Shown one piece after another: positions 1-12,399 of a stretch of 64,000 nt of DNA. The stretch covers positions 5,332,001 through 5,396,000 of the forward strand of contig NC_065574.1 in the NCBI RefSeq assembly GCF_937616625.2, written 5' to 3'. The DNA comes from Mercurialis annua. Taxonomy: Eukaryota > Streptophyta > Magnoliopsida > Malpighiales > Euphorbiaceae. Below the pieces are notes generated by a model, which saw only the letters and a program-made list of their open reading frames with translations, was not told where the DNA came from and did no database searches. The position numbers were made by a program, and so were the translations under genes. Each line of letters begins with the position of its first letter. Within the stretch, counting starts at the first letter, position 1.

Positions 1-144
1 TTTTCAGTTCTTTACATTAACAGTCCCAGTGTTTTTTTGTTTTTATTTTTGTTTTTATCTGATACAAATTTGCTAGATATTCATTTAATAGGTATATATT
101 TACCTTGAATTTGTAATGATTACAGGTGAAACACTTAAAAGATC

Positions 145-2753
145 ATGGAAATGTTTAAAGTCAGCAAGGAAAGTTTAAGATTCATGTCCAAAAGATTCAC
201 AACTGTGTTAGTTGTGTGTTTCATAGCTTTGCCGGTGTTCTTCATGGTCTCAATGATATCTAGAAACTCAAACTTTAATCTAAGTGCAGCCCTTGGTGTT
301 GCTGTTCAAAATGCTACACCATTAGGTTTTGGTAAGAACATTGCTTAATCCTACCTTAATTTTAATTACTTCTATTACATGCGATGCGAGTATGTGTCTG
401 CGCTGGAGATTTCGGGCCTGTGCCAACAGTATGCTGCTATTTATTTGTTGTGGTGTCTTTTTCTTTCTCCAAATTTTCAGATGCAAAATATGAGTCCTCT
501 GAGCCCCCGGGAATACCAGATGACACGAGCCTTGATGAAGCTCCGCAGTATAAATCTGGCAGTGGATCAGGTTTGAGCACTGAATTAATATATGCATTAA
601 ATAAATTGGTTTCGGGTTCATCAAATATATTGGATTCACTAAGTTAATTCAAATATGCAAAGATGTTTGAGTAGTTATTTTGCAGAAGCTGTTGTAGGAT
701 GCTCAAGTAATAGGGTGTTTTTCATTACTTATTGAACTTCTTTGTCTACCTAAAATATTCATATTAGATGCATCAATCCTTTGAATCTACCATCAAACCT
801 GCTAGCGAACTGCTTAATGTAACTTTTTCTTCCAGATTAGAGAATGACTAAAGCACAATTCTATTCAGTAACTACAAACTATAGATACTTATATGTTTGA
901 GTAGTCGTCGGATCAAATCAAACATTAATAGAATGATTAGTGGCTTTCTGCTTTTCTTTGACTTTTGAGATTTAACTTTATTCCGAATTTTCAGATTCAC
1001 AATACAAGTCCTCTCAGGCTCCCAACATGCTAGATGACAAACTACTCAATGGAACCCTCGCTCCCGCTTTTGATGAAGGATCAGGTTCAAGAAATGAATC
1101 CATTTATATTAGAGAATGGTGAATTTAGTGTTATATTCATTACACTAAAAAAAAATGCATTCGGTGGAGTACTATTCTGTATATGCTAACTTTGTCTTTC
1201 CTCTCTAATTCACAGTTCGAAAAGATGAGTCATCTCAACCAACCAATGTACAGAGTAAGAACATGCACAATGGAAATCTGGCTGCCACATATGATAATAT
1301 ATCAGGCTCAGAGAGTAATGTTTCTCAAGTTCCAATGGTGAAAAATAATAAATTGCTCGATGAACTAATTGCTCGTGGCTTTGATGAAAGCTCATGCTTA
1401 AGCAGGTATCAGTCTGTTTTATATCGTCGAATTTCTCCCCATGAGCCCTCTCCTTATCTCATTGCAAAACTGCGCAATTATGAAAAGCTTCACCAGCGGT
1501 GTGGACCTTATACAAAATCGTACAACACAACGTCAAACACTCTCAAATCTGGCCACATAAGCAGCCCCACGAAATGTAAATACATTGTCTGGAGGCCTGA
1601 CAATGGGTTGGGAAACAGGATTGTAAGTATGGTATCATCATTTCTTTATGCTTTGCTCACAAACCGTGTCTTGCTTGTTGATCATGGAAGTGACATGACC
1701 GATCTCTTTTGTGAGCCGTTTCCAAATTCATCATGGTTATTGCCTGTGGACTTTCCGCTAAGGAATCAATTCCGCAATTCTGAACTCAGGTATGCTCACA
1801 GTTTGGGGGGCATGCTAGAAAAACATAGCATATCAGAGGAGTTAACACCTTCATATCTTTATCTTTCTCTTGCAAAACGTGATTATGATCTTGATAAGAA
1901 ACTTTTTTACTGTGACCAAAACCAAGCTCTTCTCCAGAAAGTCCCTTGGTTAATTTTGCTGTCAGAGCAATATTTTGCCCCTTCTTTCTTCTTGATTCCA
2001 TTTTTCACAAAACAGGTAACCAAATTATTCCCTGAAAAAGACACCGTTTTTCATCACTTGGGTCGATATCTTCTGAATCCCTCGAATCAGGTATGGGAGA
2101 AGCTAATCACCAGCTTCTATGATGCACACTTAGCCAAAGCAGATGAAAGGATTGGCTTCCAAATAAGAGTATTCCATGCGAATGCTGCAGCATTTGAAAT
2201 TGTTATGGATCAAATATTAGCATGTTCTACAAACAAGAAAATTCTACCAAAAGTGGTCGACACAGAAAAATCTGCTGTTTCCTCCGCGAGTCATACATCA
2301 TCAAAAGCTATTTTAGTAACATCTTTATACACTGAGTTCTACAAGAATTTGAGCAGTATGTACAAGCATAAACCAACTGTGACAGGGGATGTCATTGGGG
2401 TTTACCAGCCGAGCCACGAAGGATATCAACACCGTGGAGACAATTTGCACAATATGAAGGCATGGGCTGAAATTTATCTCCTGAGTTTGTGTGATGTGTT
2501 GGTGACTAGTGCTTGGTCAACTTTTGGTTATGTAGCTCATGGTCTTGGAGGTTTGAAACCATGGATTTTGCATAAGCCAGGCCATGGAATATATCTTCCC
2601 TGTAAGCAAGCAATGTCTATGGAGCCCTGCTATCACTATCCCTTCAGTTACAATTGCAAGTCAAAGAATGAAGTTGATCCCGTAACTCTTGTTCCGTATG
2701 TACGGAAATGTGAGGATAGAGGGTCAGGAGTGAAGCTTTTTAATGAACACTAG
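145..2753 (+). CDS. Galactoside 2-alpha-L-fucosyltransferase-like (GT37), gene A
   Basis: Four exons by splice signals and phase: 145-331, 481-570, 995-1084 and 1216-2753, giving 634 aa. GT37 enzymes are Golgi type II membrane proteins that transfer fucose from GDP-fucose to galactose on xyloglucan or arabinogalactan side chains. A cytoplasmic tail and one membrane anchor (about residues 18-40) precede a Ser/Asn-rich stem, then the catalytic domain. The family blocks NGLGNRIVSM, NRVLLVDHG, DLFCEPFP, GVYQPSHEGYQ and LGGLKPWIL are all present. The start is chosen because it opens the anchor exon; an acceptor-like TTACAG lies just upstream, so a 5'-leader intron is likely, as in gene B. Exons 2 and 3 are both exactly 90 nt and encode similar stem segments (DAKYESSEPP.. 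and DSQYKSSQAP..), an exon duplication absent from gene B. The exact sugar acceptor cannot be told from the sequence. Confidence 0.88.
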
Positions 2754-3020
2754 AAACAGTAGCTGCATTTTTCGGAAGTAGCATATCCTGATGTGATGGA
2801 TTAGGCCTACACAGATTAGCCTAGTGCTAAAAGTTAAAGATTGGAATTTATGTTGGATATCCATCTTTTGAATTCGAAGGCTAGTTGAATGCTATTCTAA
2901 ATTTTTTACTTGTATGATTATTCCAATCTGTTTCCTGACTATACGGACTTGGAAACACGGCTCCTCTGATGCTACGAGGATGATTAAGGAATACAGATAA
3001 TTCTGCTACACATACTTTTG

Positions 3021-3660
3021 GCGGCAGGATTCGATGGCGCATCCTACATAAGCAGGTATTAGACTTTCCTTATACCACAGCAACTTTACCCCATAAGCCC
3101 TTCTTATTTACTGTGTAGACCATACTGAACACTGCCCCATAGAACTCTAAATACGCTGAGCTCTATCTATGTCTCGGAGTTTCATAAGTATTTCTGAAAA
3201 CGGTCACGAAAACAAAATGCCAAAACATAGGATTGAATAAGTTTCCGTGCCATGTAGATTGTCAGTAATACAAAAGATGTTATGAATATTTGGGAACTGG
3301 ATTATAAGCATGTGCCTTCATATTCTTAATGGCTCTTCTCACAAGCCGAATTCTAGTCGTTTGATAATTGGACTAATTAGCTGATCTTTTCTGCAGCCAT
3401 TACCCACAGTAGTCGGCAACATCATAGCAGCTTATTATGACAATTATTTTGCATCTGCACAAGTTGGTATAAGTTAATCAATTGCTGGCCATGTGGCTCA
3501 AGGTCTTACGGTGGATGGCATCAGGGCTTGGTGAAAATTACCCAAATGCAGACTCGGCAACTAGCCATATCTATGAAGCCTTATATCTATTTTTTGCCAC
3601 CAAGTTTTGGATGCAATGTCAAAGTTTGATGCTGCAGTGCTGATCTTGTGAGTTCTCTTG
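3021..3660 (+). pseudogene. Degenerate fucosyltransferase copy
   Basis: Scattered, collinear remnants of the GT37 catalytic domain lie between the two intact genes. In order they are: a GFD..LSRY-like segment (about 3027-3060); a P-H-K-P-S-like piece (about 3088-3110); LLTSRILVV followed by a stop (about 3334-3365), matching the NRVLLVDHG block; ADLFC (3380-3394); a YYDNYFASA-like piece (about 3430-3460); GHVAQGL (about 3488-3510); and an SMKPYIYFLPPSFGC-like end (about 3570-3625), matching SMEPCFHVPPTYNC of gene B. Large internal deletions, frameshifts and stops separate the pieces. It is a dead third member of the tandem array, and no intact reading frame remains. Confidence 0.72.
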
Positions 3661-3874
3661 TGTTTGTGCATTACCTGACCTCAAGCTCAAGATTTGCTCA
3701 ATTTGGATGTAGTTTTTCGCTTCTTGTAGCCTACAAAATTACTATTTTTTCTTTAGGAAAAAAGAACGAAAACATGAAATATTAGAGGCATGAGATGTTT
3801 TATGTAATGGGAATCTGGATATAGGAATATATCAGAAAGAACGATTTTGTCACCTTTGCAAGTTATGCATGGAG

Positions 3875-4180
3875 TGGATGCCAAGCTGTCGGTTCCGGTT
3901 CGAAACTGCCGGGTCAAGGTTCAAGAAAAAATGTAACCGGCCCGGACCTGTCTAAGTGTCGGTTCCGGTTCCGTGTTTGGGGCGGTTCAAAAAAAATTAA
4001 AAGTAAAATTAAAATTTAATTACTAAAAGCTAAAAAGTATAATTTAAAAATAAAAAATATAATATAATATAACTATATAACTATAAAAATATAAAATATG
4101 ATATAATATATATACAAATATATTACAATTAAATAATTTTTATCGACGGGTTCGACCCTCAAACCGCCGGTCACAGAGCT
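3875..4180. mobile_element. hAT-like non-autonomous relic (GGTTCCGGTTC-rich)
   Basis: Repeated GGTTCCGGTTC and CGGGTTCGACCC-type words at both ends (3890-3980 and 4145-4175) flank an AT-rich core. This composition is typical of subterminal regions of plant hAT-type non-autonomous elements. Clean termini and a target-site duplication were not found, so class and borders are tentative. Confidence 0.4.
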
Positions 4181-4865
4181 AATAAATAGTTGTTTTATCT
4201 TAGGGGCAGCATGATTGCTAGACTGTCTTACATCTTCGGACAGAATCAAAAAACGTCTAAAAGAAAACGAACTAGTTCGCGACTCGGACACTTCAGTATT
4301 TTAGTTTTGTTTTGTAACAGTCTCAATATAATCTTACATGATGAATTAAATCGTGCAACTATTTGTCGTCCAATATGCAAATTAAGGCCAACGAAGGTTC
4401 AATAAATGCAAATTTCGTTGCCTATTTATTCCTGAGTTTAGATAGAATCATAAAATAACTAAAATTTGGCTAATATTAATAACTTGTGGCGTACTTATTG
4501 GAGCTTAAGATGGTCTTTGTTGGGATGTGGGCATCAGCTGTTCATGTACAGATGAATCTTGTCAATATGGATTATAATCCGAAAATGGAGGAAGAAATTG
4601 ATGGAAACAAATGAATATATATTATGTACGTCCGTAGAGATTACGTTAATTTCTCTTCATATTCATCAATCTCCATGAAAGATCTATATATTATACTAGT
4701 ATATGTATATATTCACATTGACTTGAGTGTTCATTGGCAATGCCATTTAATTATTTTTAATCTTTTATTTCTGTCAACTCCAAAACAAAAAAAAACAATT
4801 ATTAATAACATGAGAAGGTGCTATTACTTATTTTTATGGAGTATTAAAGATGAGAGTATAATACA

Positions 4866-5104
4866 TTGGGTGTGCATTCGGTTTAATCCGAACTGAACAG
4901 ACTCATTTATCAAATCAAACTGAATTTATAAATAAATAAAAAATTCAAATGGAACCGAATCAGTCAATTCGGTTTGCACTAAAATGCACCTGGAATTTTT
5001 TTATGTCTAAAATCAAACCAAATTAAAAAAATTAAATTTGTAGATGGTATTAATCAAGCCGAATTTATCAATTCGGTTTGGTTCAGTTTTTGTACATCCC
5101 AAGT
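4866..5104. mobile_element. MITE-like element with inverted ends
   Basis: The left end TTGGGTGTGCATTCGGTTT and the right end (reverse complement TTGGGATGTACAAAAACTG, then ACCAAACCGAATTG) form imperfect terminal inverted repeats about 30 bp long. The AT-rich core has no coding capacity. The ends resemble plant hAT-type MITEs, but the flanks show no obvious 8-bp duplication. Confidence 0.5.
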
Positions 5105-5483
5105 TATACATATATTTTTTTTCATAAAGAAGAAATTAAGTTCTTGAAATAAGACAATAATAGTATTTTTAATCTGAACAATAAAAAGGAAAGAAATTCA
5201 GATTGAAAGAATTTTACTCAACTTCCTAATCTGCATCTAATAATTTGCATTATAGTAAAAAGTAATGCACTACAACCTTACAAAAATCTTCCCTTCAATT
5301 CATAATAACAGGTTGATCATGGCTTGATGAACTCATAATAAGGAGAAAAATAAGGTTTGTTCTTACAAAAACTCAACTTATTCACAAGTTCATGCAAATT
5401 TTTTGTTTCTGGTTTTTTTTAATGAATTTGTAAACCTCAATTTAATAAATTTTAATATGTTTACAGGTAGAGACATAAAAGCC

Positions 5484-7375
5484 ATGGAGATGTTTCAGAT
5501 CAACAGGGAAAACTGGGGTTTCGATTACAAGAAATTCACAACTGTGATTTTCATAGTTCTTCCTGTATCCATTATGGCTTCGATGTTGTATTGGAACTTA
5601 CCTTTTGATCAAAGCCGCGTCTTTGAAGGTATGAAATTCAACTCGAAACTCTATATTTATAACTTCCTTTTATGAAAAATAGTGTTCTGCTATTTTTTGG
5701 GTTTATCGTTTTCATTTCTGTGCTACATAGAATTCATTTTTGCAATCCATATGCAGCTACAAGTAATAATTCCATTGTTCCTACAAGCAGTCCTGAAAGT
5801 CAGATTCTTCAGAATCAAACTCTTGATTCCAGAACTGAGGCTGTTTCACATTCAAAAAACGCTTCACCAGGATCTGACAGAAATCCTGATGGTGAAATGC
5901 TAAATACAACTACATATCCTGGAATTGGAAATGTGTCATGTTCAAGAAATTGTTCTTCTCAGCTTACAAATGACAAATTGATTGATGAAGTAATAATACC
6001 TTCAGGATTCGACGAAAAAGCCTGTTTAAGCAGATATGAATCAGTCATGTATCGGAAAAATTCACCCCACAAACCCTCAGCTTATCTCCTGTCGAAACTA
6101 CGAAACTACGAAAAACTTCATAAAACCTGTGGACCTGACACAAAATCCTACAACAGAACACTAAAAAGACTTAATCAGAATCGAACAAGCAAACGCAGCC
6201 TGAAGTGTAATTACATCATCTGGATACCGGCAAACGGATTGGGAAACAGAATAGTAAGCATGGCTTCGACTTTCCTTTACGCTCTCTTAACAAACCGGGT
6301 TCTTCTCGTTGATCACGGAACGGACATGGCTGATCTTTTCTGCGAGCCATTTCCTGACACATCATGGTTATTGCCTAACCACTTTCCTGTCAGGAATCAC
6401 GGACACATAAGGTATAGTCGTAGTTTCGGAAGCATCAATACGTCAACAGATTCGCCTCCATCGCATCTATATCTGAATCTAGATCACAGTAATTATGATC
6501 TCGACAAGAAGCTATTCTACTGCGATAAAACCGAACCTTTCCTCAGGAAAATCAACTGGTTATTTCTGTTATCAGACCAATATTTCGCACCGTATTTCTT
6601 CATGTCAAAATCTTACAAGGAAGAGGTAAGTAAATTATTTCCTGAAAAGGAAACTATTTTTTATCACTTGGGGCATTATCTTTTCAATCCATCAAATCAA
6701 GCATGGGGTTTAATAACAAGATTCTATGATGCATACCTAGCCAAGGCAGATCAAAGACTTGGAATCCAAGTAAGAGTATTCAACCCTAAAACTACTCCTC
6801 TTCAGACAGTTTTAGATCAAGTATTAGCTTGTACATTAAAGGAAAAACTACTACCAAAAGTACTGAAAACCCAAAAACCTGAAGCTCACACCCAATACAG
6901 AAACAAAAAATCAAAGGCTATTTTAGTAACATCATTATATTCATCATTTTATGGAAATTTAAGTGATATGTATTGGACAAAAGCAACAGAAACAGATGAA
7001 ATAATTGGAGTATACCAACCAAGTCATGAAGGGTACCAACATTTTAGTGATAATATGCATAATATGAAGGCATGGGCTGAAATTTATCTTTTAAGTTTAA
7101 GTGATGTTTTAGTTACAAGTGGTTGGTCTACATTTGGATATGTTGCTCAAGGTTTAGGAGGTTTGAAGCCATGGATTTTGTTTAAGATAGATGGTGATAA
7201 ATTACCAAATCCTCCTTGTACAAGAGATTTGTCTATGGAGCCTTGTTTTCATGTTCCCCCAACTTATAATTGTCAAGAAGAGGGGAAAGTTTTTGATGCT
7301 TCTATTGTTTTTTCTTCTTTTAAACATTGTTTAGATCTTAGTTGGGGAATCAAGCTGGTTTCTAATCATGATTAA
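5484..7375 (+). CDS. Galactoside 2-alpha-L-fucosyltransferase-like (GT37), gene B
   Basis: Two exons, 5484-5628 and 5757-7375, joined in phase 1 (G|CT), giving 587 aa, close to the roughly 560 aa I recall for Arabidopsis FUT1. A short tail and a signal anchor (about residues 17-40) are followed by an Asn/Ser-rich stem with several N-glycosylation sequons and a complete catalytic domain. The blocks NGLGNRIVSM, NRVLLVDHG, DLFCEPFP, GVYQPSHEGYQ and LGGLKPWIL are shared with gene A. The start follows a TTTACAG acceptor and the leader GTAGAGACATAAAAGCC, matching gene A's leader, so both genes probably have a 5'-UTR intron. The MEMF..KFTTV start is also shared. AATAAA signals sit just after the stop (about 7386). 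Fucosylation of cell-wall xyloglucan or AGP is inferred from the family. Confidence 0.9.
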
Positions 7376-8204
7376 CTTAAATAGAATAAATAAAGCGTTG
7401 TCTGTAGATTTGATTTGATTTTTATTATAATAAATATTTTTTGTCAATTTATTATAATTCGATGGATTATAATGTGCAGGAGAACTATATATGAAACGAG
7501 AAACACTAAAATAAAACATAACGAAAGAACATTATATTTTGAGTTAATATGTGGTTTTTTAATTTAGTCACAATTTATAAAAAGTGTCAATTTTATACAC
7601 CAATAATAAATCAACACATGTTACATAGAATAATTTTATATCTAAAACAAAAAACATATAAACACCTTTGAAAATAAAATTTTGTTTGCACCATAACTTT
7701 AGATCTAATTAAAAAAAACTTAACTTCCCCTAAATTTCCCCCATCCCTACCCTCTACCGCCACTGCTACCACCACCAATAATGCTATTATTGGGAGCGCT
7801 GGTATAGCAGCTGTTTATGCCTTCATGCTGCTTCAGTGTTAGCAAAAAAATACAATTTAATCATGGGATTCCCAACTGTGATTCACATTTTAAAAGTTTT
7901 TTTTTTCATTTGCCCACAAAACTGTGGCTCACTCAACTTTAAGAATTAGCTCTCAATTGGGTGGTTAATGATGTTTTTCTGTCATCGAAGTACCCAAATT
8001 TCCAACTCTCGTATAGAAGCCACCCTTCTTACGAGAGGTAGGTAGGTGCCAATTAAACCAAGAAAGCAAAACACGCAGAAAATCAAACATAGTACTGACG
8101 AAAAGGAAAATCATTAAATGACAGAAACAAGTAAATGCATTTACCACTGAACCATAAACAACCATTTAAAATTCATTTCCCATTCCGATGCACAAACCCT
8201 AGCT
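7376..8204. other. Intergenic: convergent 3' flanks
   Basis: AT-rich spacer between gene B (plus) and the UBA gene (minus), presumably holding both 3' UTRs. An exact 8-bp stem (CCAATAAT / ATTATTGG, 3-nt loop) sits at about 7765-7785. No gene is seen. Confidence 0.6.
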
Positions 8205-10121
8205 CTAAGGAAGTGGAGAATTCACAAACTGCCTAGGCAAACTAAATATATCGTTCTCCGCAAAAGGAGATGTCCACTCATGTAATCCAGCAGAAGAAGC
8301 CGTTTCTTTACCTGCCCCACCATTCCGGAACCCTGACATGCGGGAATTATTCATACTGTTCATCCTTGCCCCGGGTGTATTCCTCAACATCGAAGAAATA
8401 CCTAGCCACAACCCGTTAGGCTTGCCAGCCGCTACATTTGAATCCAAACTCCAATCTATAGAGGTGTAGTCCACCTGCGTCGAGCCTCCGGTATTCCAGT
8501 CCACATGTGATGATGTACCGAAAGTTCCTGCCGACCTCACACCAGTAAACAGGCCAAGCGAGGAGGGAGCTGCTAGTGAAGGCGAAGATGTATTCATTGA
8601 GCCATATGAACTGTGAGGCTCATATGGAACTGCACGAGGGTAAGTATTACCCATTGTGCTCCAAGAACCTCCTAACCCTACCGATGATGTAGAATCCACT
8701 GGGCCATTTAAAGGATACGGGCTTTCTTTAAACGATGCCGGATGGTAGAATTGCTCAGGATACTGATTTACAAAGCCAAGGGCGCCGATGCTCTGATTCG
8801 GAAGTAACTTCCCGTTAGACCTTGTATTTTCAATTCCTGGTATATTATTTGAGTACCATCCAGCTGTTACAGCAGGAGAGGCAGTAATGCTAGGGACTTG
8901 GTTTTGCTTGGAATTAATAGATTGCGGACGCTGCATCATCACTACTGGTTCCCTCGGTATTTGCTGATGACTTTTCACATTATTTCCAGAAACACCAGGC
9001 CGGGCTTCCAATTTTGATAAGGGGGCTGTCACTTCCATAGATGATGGCATAGCTACTGATGCAACGGAAGAGCTTAATCCTGCTATCCACCTCTTTTCCG
9101 CAAGAGGCTTAGGCTGATTCAAAGATTGCAGATTACGAGTCCCAGGTTCTAAACCAGCTGTAGTCACTGGAATTGCTGATTTGGTAAAGTTAAAATCCCG
9201 TTCATTTCTTCTCTGTTGTATTGTAATTGAAGCTGGTGTCCCAGGCTTTTCTTGTGTTCTCTTCATAGTATAGCCATTAACATTCTCCTCGGGATTTGGA
9301 AGAGTGACTGGTGTGTCCTGCTTTTGTTCATGTAAGCTCTCTTCTGCCATAACAAGATCACCTTTACAGGCAATAACAGCTCTTTCCACCTCCTGCTTTG
9401 AGCATTTGTAACCCACCTCCATTGCCGAGATCCGAGAAAGCTCATCACTAATATCTATTTTTAAATTATTACTACTTCCAGGTTTAGTATCCTTGTTACG
9501 AGCTTCCTCTTCATTCCCTTCAAAGAGCCAATTTACTGATTGCTCTAGCTTTCCCTCATTCATAACAAGGGCCAAAGTTGCCTGCTCATTAGAAAATCCC
9601 ATTGCGACAAGCTGCTGCGAGAGAGATTCTAGTTTCCTGGACATCAGCAATTCTATGCAACGGTCATGCAACTCTTGAGCCCGCCTCTCTCTCTGACGCT
9701 GATGCTTCTTCTCATTCTTTAACCGAATCTTTTCTCTCTTCTCATTGTCTAATCCGGATAAAGTTTCCTGCCGAGAAGAATTGGATATCTTCTCTTTTAA
9801 ATCTTCCGATTCACCAGAGCAACTGCCATTATTTGAAACTGAATCATACTCAGAAACAGTTCCATGTGGACTATTAGAATGCTCATCAGTGTCATCTATA
9901 TTTCTAAAACGACCATTGTCATGAAAAGGTGGAGAAGAAGCTCCAGATGGTATCTCTAGAGTATGAAATGTCCCAGATATGGGATTGTAAGCACTCGCTG
10001 GAGTACCACTTGCATTGTTGGAAGACCCAGAAGACTTAGAAGATGTCTTCTGCTGTTCCTTGGAAGCCATTTCAGGGGCTTTATCTTTTGACTTACTCTT
10101 GGATTTCAATGCTGGAGACAT
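8205..10121 (-). CDS. UBA domain-containing protein
   Basis: One coding exon of 638 aa. The N-terminus is Lys/Ser-rich (MSPALKSKSKSKDK). A charged, probably coiled segment (about residues 125-150) precedes a UBA domain at about 164-203, containing LVAMGFSNEQATLAL and ending in a VNWLF helix. A second, weaker UBA-like helix bundle lies at about 225-266. The remainder is low-complexity Ser/Pro/Asn/Gly-rich and probably disordered. UBA domains bind ubiquitin; a few uncharacterised plant proteins share this layout, and I recall no defined role. The start at 10121 is chosen because an acceptor (minus-strand CCGCAG, ending at 10140) lies 18 nt upstream, so the longer in-frame extension to 10292 would be intron. 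Confidence 0.82.
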   Translation of the reverse strand: MSPALKSKSKSKDKAPEMASKEQQKTSSKSSGSSNNASGTPASAYNPISGTFHTLEIPSGASSPPFHDNGRFRNIDDTDEHSNSPHGTVSEYDSVSNNGSCSGESEDLKEKISNSSRQETLSGLDNEKREKIRLKNEKKHQRQRERRAQELHDRCIELLMSRKLESLSQQLVAMGFSNEQATLALVMNEGKLEQSVNWLFEGNEEEARNKDTKPGSSNNLKIDISDELSRISAMEVGYKCSKQEVERAVIACKGDLVMAEESLHEQKQDTPVTLPNPEENVNGYTMKRTQEKPGTPASITIQQRRNERDFNFTKSAIPVTTAGLEPGTRNLQSLNQPKPLAEKRWIAGLSSSVASVAMPSSMEVTAPLSKLEARPGVSGNNVKSHQQIPREPVVMMQRPQSINSKQNQVPSITASPAVTAGWYSNNIPGIENTRSNGKLLPNQSIGALGFVNQYPEQFYHPASFKESPYPLNGPVDSTSSVGLGGSWSTMGNTYPRAVPYEPHSSYGSMNTSSPSLAAPSSLGLFTGVRSAGTFGTSSHVDWNTGGSTQVDYTSIDWSLDSNVAAGKPNGLWLGISSMLRNTPGARMNSMNNSRMSGFRNGGAGKETASSAGLHEWTSPFAENDIFSLPRQFVNSPLP

Positions 10122-10139
10122 ATTTTCACTAGTATGATC

Positions 10140-11133
10140 CTGCGGATAACACACATGAAAAGAAGCAATAATTAAACAGAGAAGCAGTAATGAATAAACG
10201 GGGAATGGAACATGACAGACATGATAGCTCAAATTCTTACAGAAAAACACGGAAGACAATTGATAACAACAAACCATACCAAAAACAGCCATAACATTTT
10301 AGCTAAAAAGTAACACATTTATCGATACAAACAAATGATAATTTGTAAGTTTATCATATGATAAACGATGCAGAATTCACGTACAAAACAAACGCCAATA
10401 AAGCAACATATCAATGCAAATTACTACCCTTCAATTAACAGAAGAAGTATGATGCTTTAGCTAATTTATGCCACTATATATACTAACAAGACAGCAACAT
10501 TCCGCAACCAATTTAAGCAACTTGTTGATACAAACAATTTCCCACATATAATGTCAAAAAGAAATCTCAAATTCTGTACTAAAAAACCTTAATGCGTTTT
10601 CAATGTCAACTCTCTTTAAAATACAAAAGAAAAATCCCCCAAAAGACAATAATCAAAAATACAACGACACTTTCAATCGAATTAATTACTGTGCGATAAT
10701 CAAAATTTAAATCGCATTGCACATCCAATTTATATCAAATTGATTTATATCAAATCGTTATAAATCAAAGTTTGAAGCGTTCACAAAATTTCAACCTAAA
10801 TCACAATGCGAAACCAAAATTCCCTTAAAATTAAGAAACCCAAAACCATTACACAAATTAAAATTCCCAAATACCAACAGAGTCAAATAAAATTAACCCC
10901 AAAAAAATACGTTTCGATCTTAAAATAAATAAAAAACCTAAATTACACATCCGCATAAACAAAACATAAAACTAAAAAACAATTAATCACGAAACAAACA
11001 TAAGCCCAGGAAATTACAACCAAATCTAACCTAAAAAACAAAATTCAACAAGCAAAATTGACATTCAAAATCAAAATAAAGCAGATCTAAATTTAATTTT
11101 AGATTACAAAAGAAGAAGCAGATCTACACAAAC
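10140..11133 (-). other. 5'-UTR intron of the UBA gene
   Basis: On the minus strand an exon-like leader ends GACCAG|GTTTGTG at 11134, and the acceptor CCGCAG ends at 10140, 18 nt before the start codon. The span between is AT-rich and non-coding. A leader intron of about 1 kb just before the start is common in plant housekeeping genes and can raise expression. The promoter should lie to the right of about 11,200. Confidence 0.65.
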
Positions 11134-11221
11134 CTGGTCGATTTTCCGATAATATTTCGTAATAATTTTTCGATTAATCTTCTTCTCTGTTCTCTTGTTG
11201 TTTGTTTTCTTTAATAAAAGA

Positions 11222-11810
11222 AAAAAAAATTAAATGGTTTAATTGGTTTGGTATTTGTATGCTTCCTTATCGTGCGCAAGCCTTATTATTAGGTTTCGGT
11301 TAAATGTATGATTTGAGTTCCGTTTCTTATCCTTTTTTTTTTATTTTGTTTTTGTTTTTTGCTAGTATAATTTTTGTGTTTTTTTATCCTTAAAAGTCAT
11401 GGAAACTTGTTTTTTATCCTCTTCTTATAATTTTTTTATTAAAAAAATAAATGAAAATCTGAACGTTATTAGTAGAGTCAGGATAAGTACAAAAATATAC
11501 TATAACTCAATTTTTATTTTTATTTTGAAATCTATAATTCAAATTTTTAGTTATGATTAAGTTGTTAATTGTTGAATTATAAGTTGATGTAAGGAAAGCG
11601 GAATTTTCTAGTATCTTTTATGATAATCAACTTGTGAAAAAAAAAATTAAGTTAGCAACTGTGGAATAAATCCTATTTTAGAAGTTGAACATAAGGTTGA
11701 ATGCAAATTGAATAAATTTTGAAGTTGAATATAACAGGCAAAAAGAATTGAACATAAATTATAAAATATATATCTAGAAGTTACATACAAATTAAAATAT
11801 AATATTAGCG
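11222..11810. other. Intergenic, nothing recognised
   Basis: T-rich, then A/T-rich spacer that probably contains the promoter of the minus-strand UBA gene near its left edge. I see no gene or well-bounded repeat here. Confidence 0.5.
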
Positions 11811-11849
11811 TAGTTTATAATTAAGGTTTACTGTAAATAAATTCACCAA

Positions 11850-12305
11850 TTTTGCTCTAATTTGCAATTAAAACATAAATTTTAAAATTTGGCAATGTCA
11901 TCAATGAAATTTGTAATTTTGGCAAATCAATACATCTATATTTTTTCAGGACATTTTTGCTAAGTCGGAAGCCGAAATTGCCATATATATTGACATAATA
12001 GATTTCAGTATTTTCCACGTAATTTAATATATCGTAAATTAAATCACAATTTTTAGTGCAATTTGCAATTACAACACTAACTTAAAATTTCATCAACTTT
12101 TATTTTTTTTTTTAAATGGAAAAACCGTTTACTTTTCAACGTGTCAGTCTATCTGGCAATATCAGCTTCCACCTCGGCAGATTGTATCGAAAAATGAACA
12201 GTATTTTGATCTTCCAAAAATAAAAATTGATACCTGACACTGTTAAATTTTAAAATTTATACTGTAATTGCAAATTATTTTACAATTCGTGATTTAATTT
12301 GTAAT
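11850..12305. mobile_element. Foldback (MITE-like) repeats
   Basis: The segment at 12036-12095 (TTAAATCACAATTTTTAG.., TTTGCAATTACA..) is the imperfect reverse complement of 12240-12303. The 11959-11994 segment (AGTCGGAAGCCGAAATTGCC) is the reverse complement of 12140-12185. A further direct copy of the first arm lies at about 11862-11900. This is the pattern of overlapping or nested foldback elements without coding capacity. Confidence 0.5.
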
Positions 12306-12399
12306 AACTCTTATAATTGCGATACAAACTTTCAATCTTTATAATATCAAAGATGAAATATTAATAGAGATGGAAATTAGGGTAGAGAGAAGGCCGTTG

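Noticed and set aside
1263..2753. Start of fucosyltransferase A at the internal ATG 1263
   Set aside because: It would remove the membrane anchor and stem. The upstream exons join in phase and the first exon matches that of gene B.
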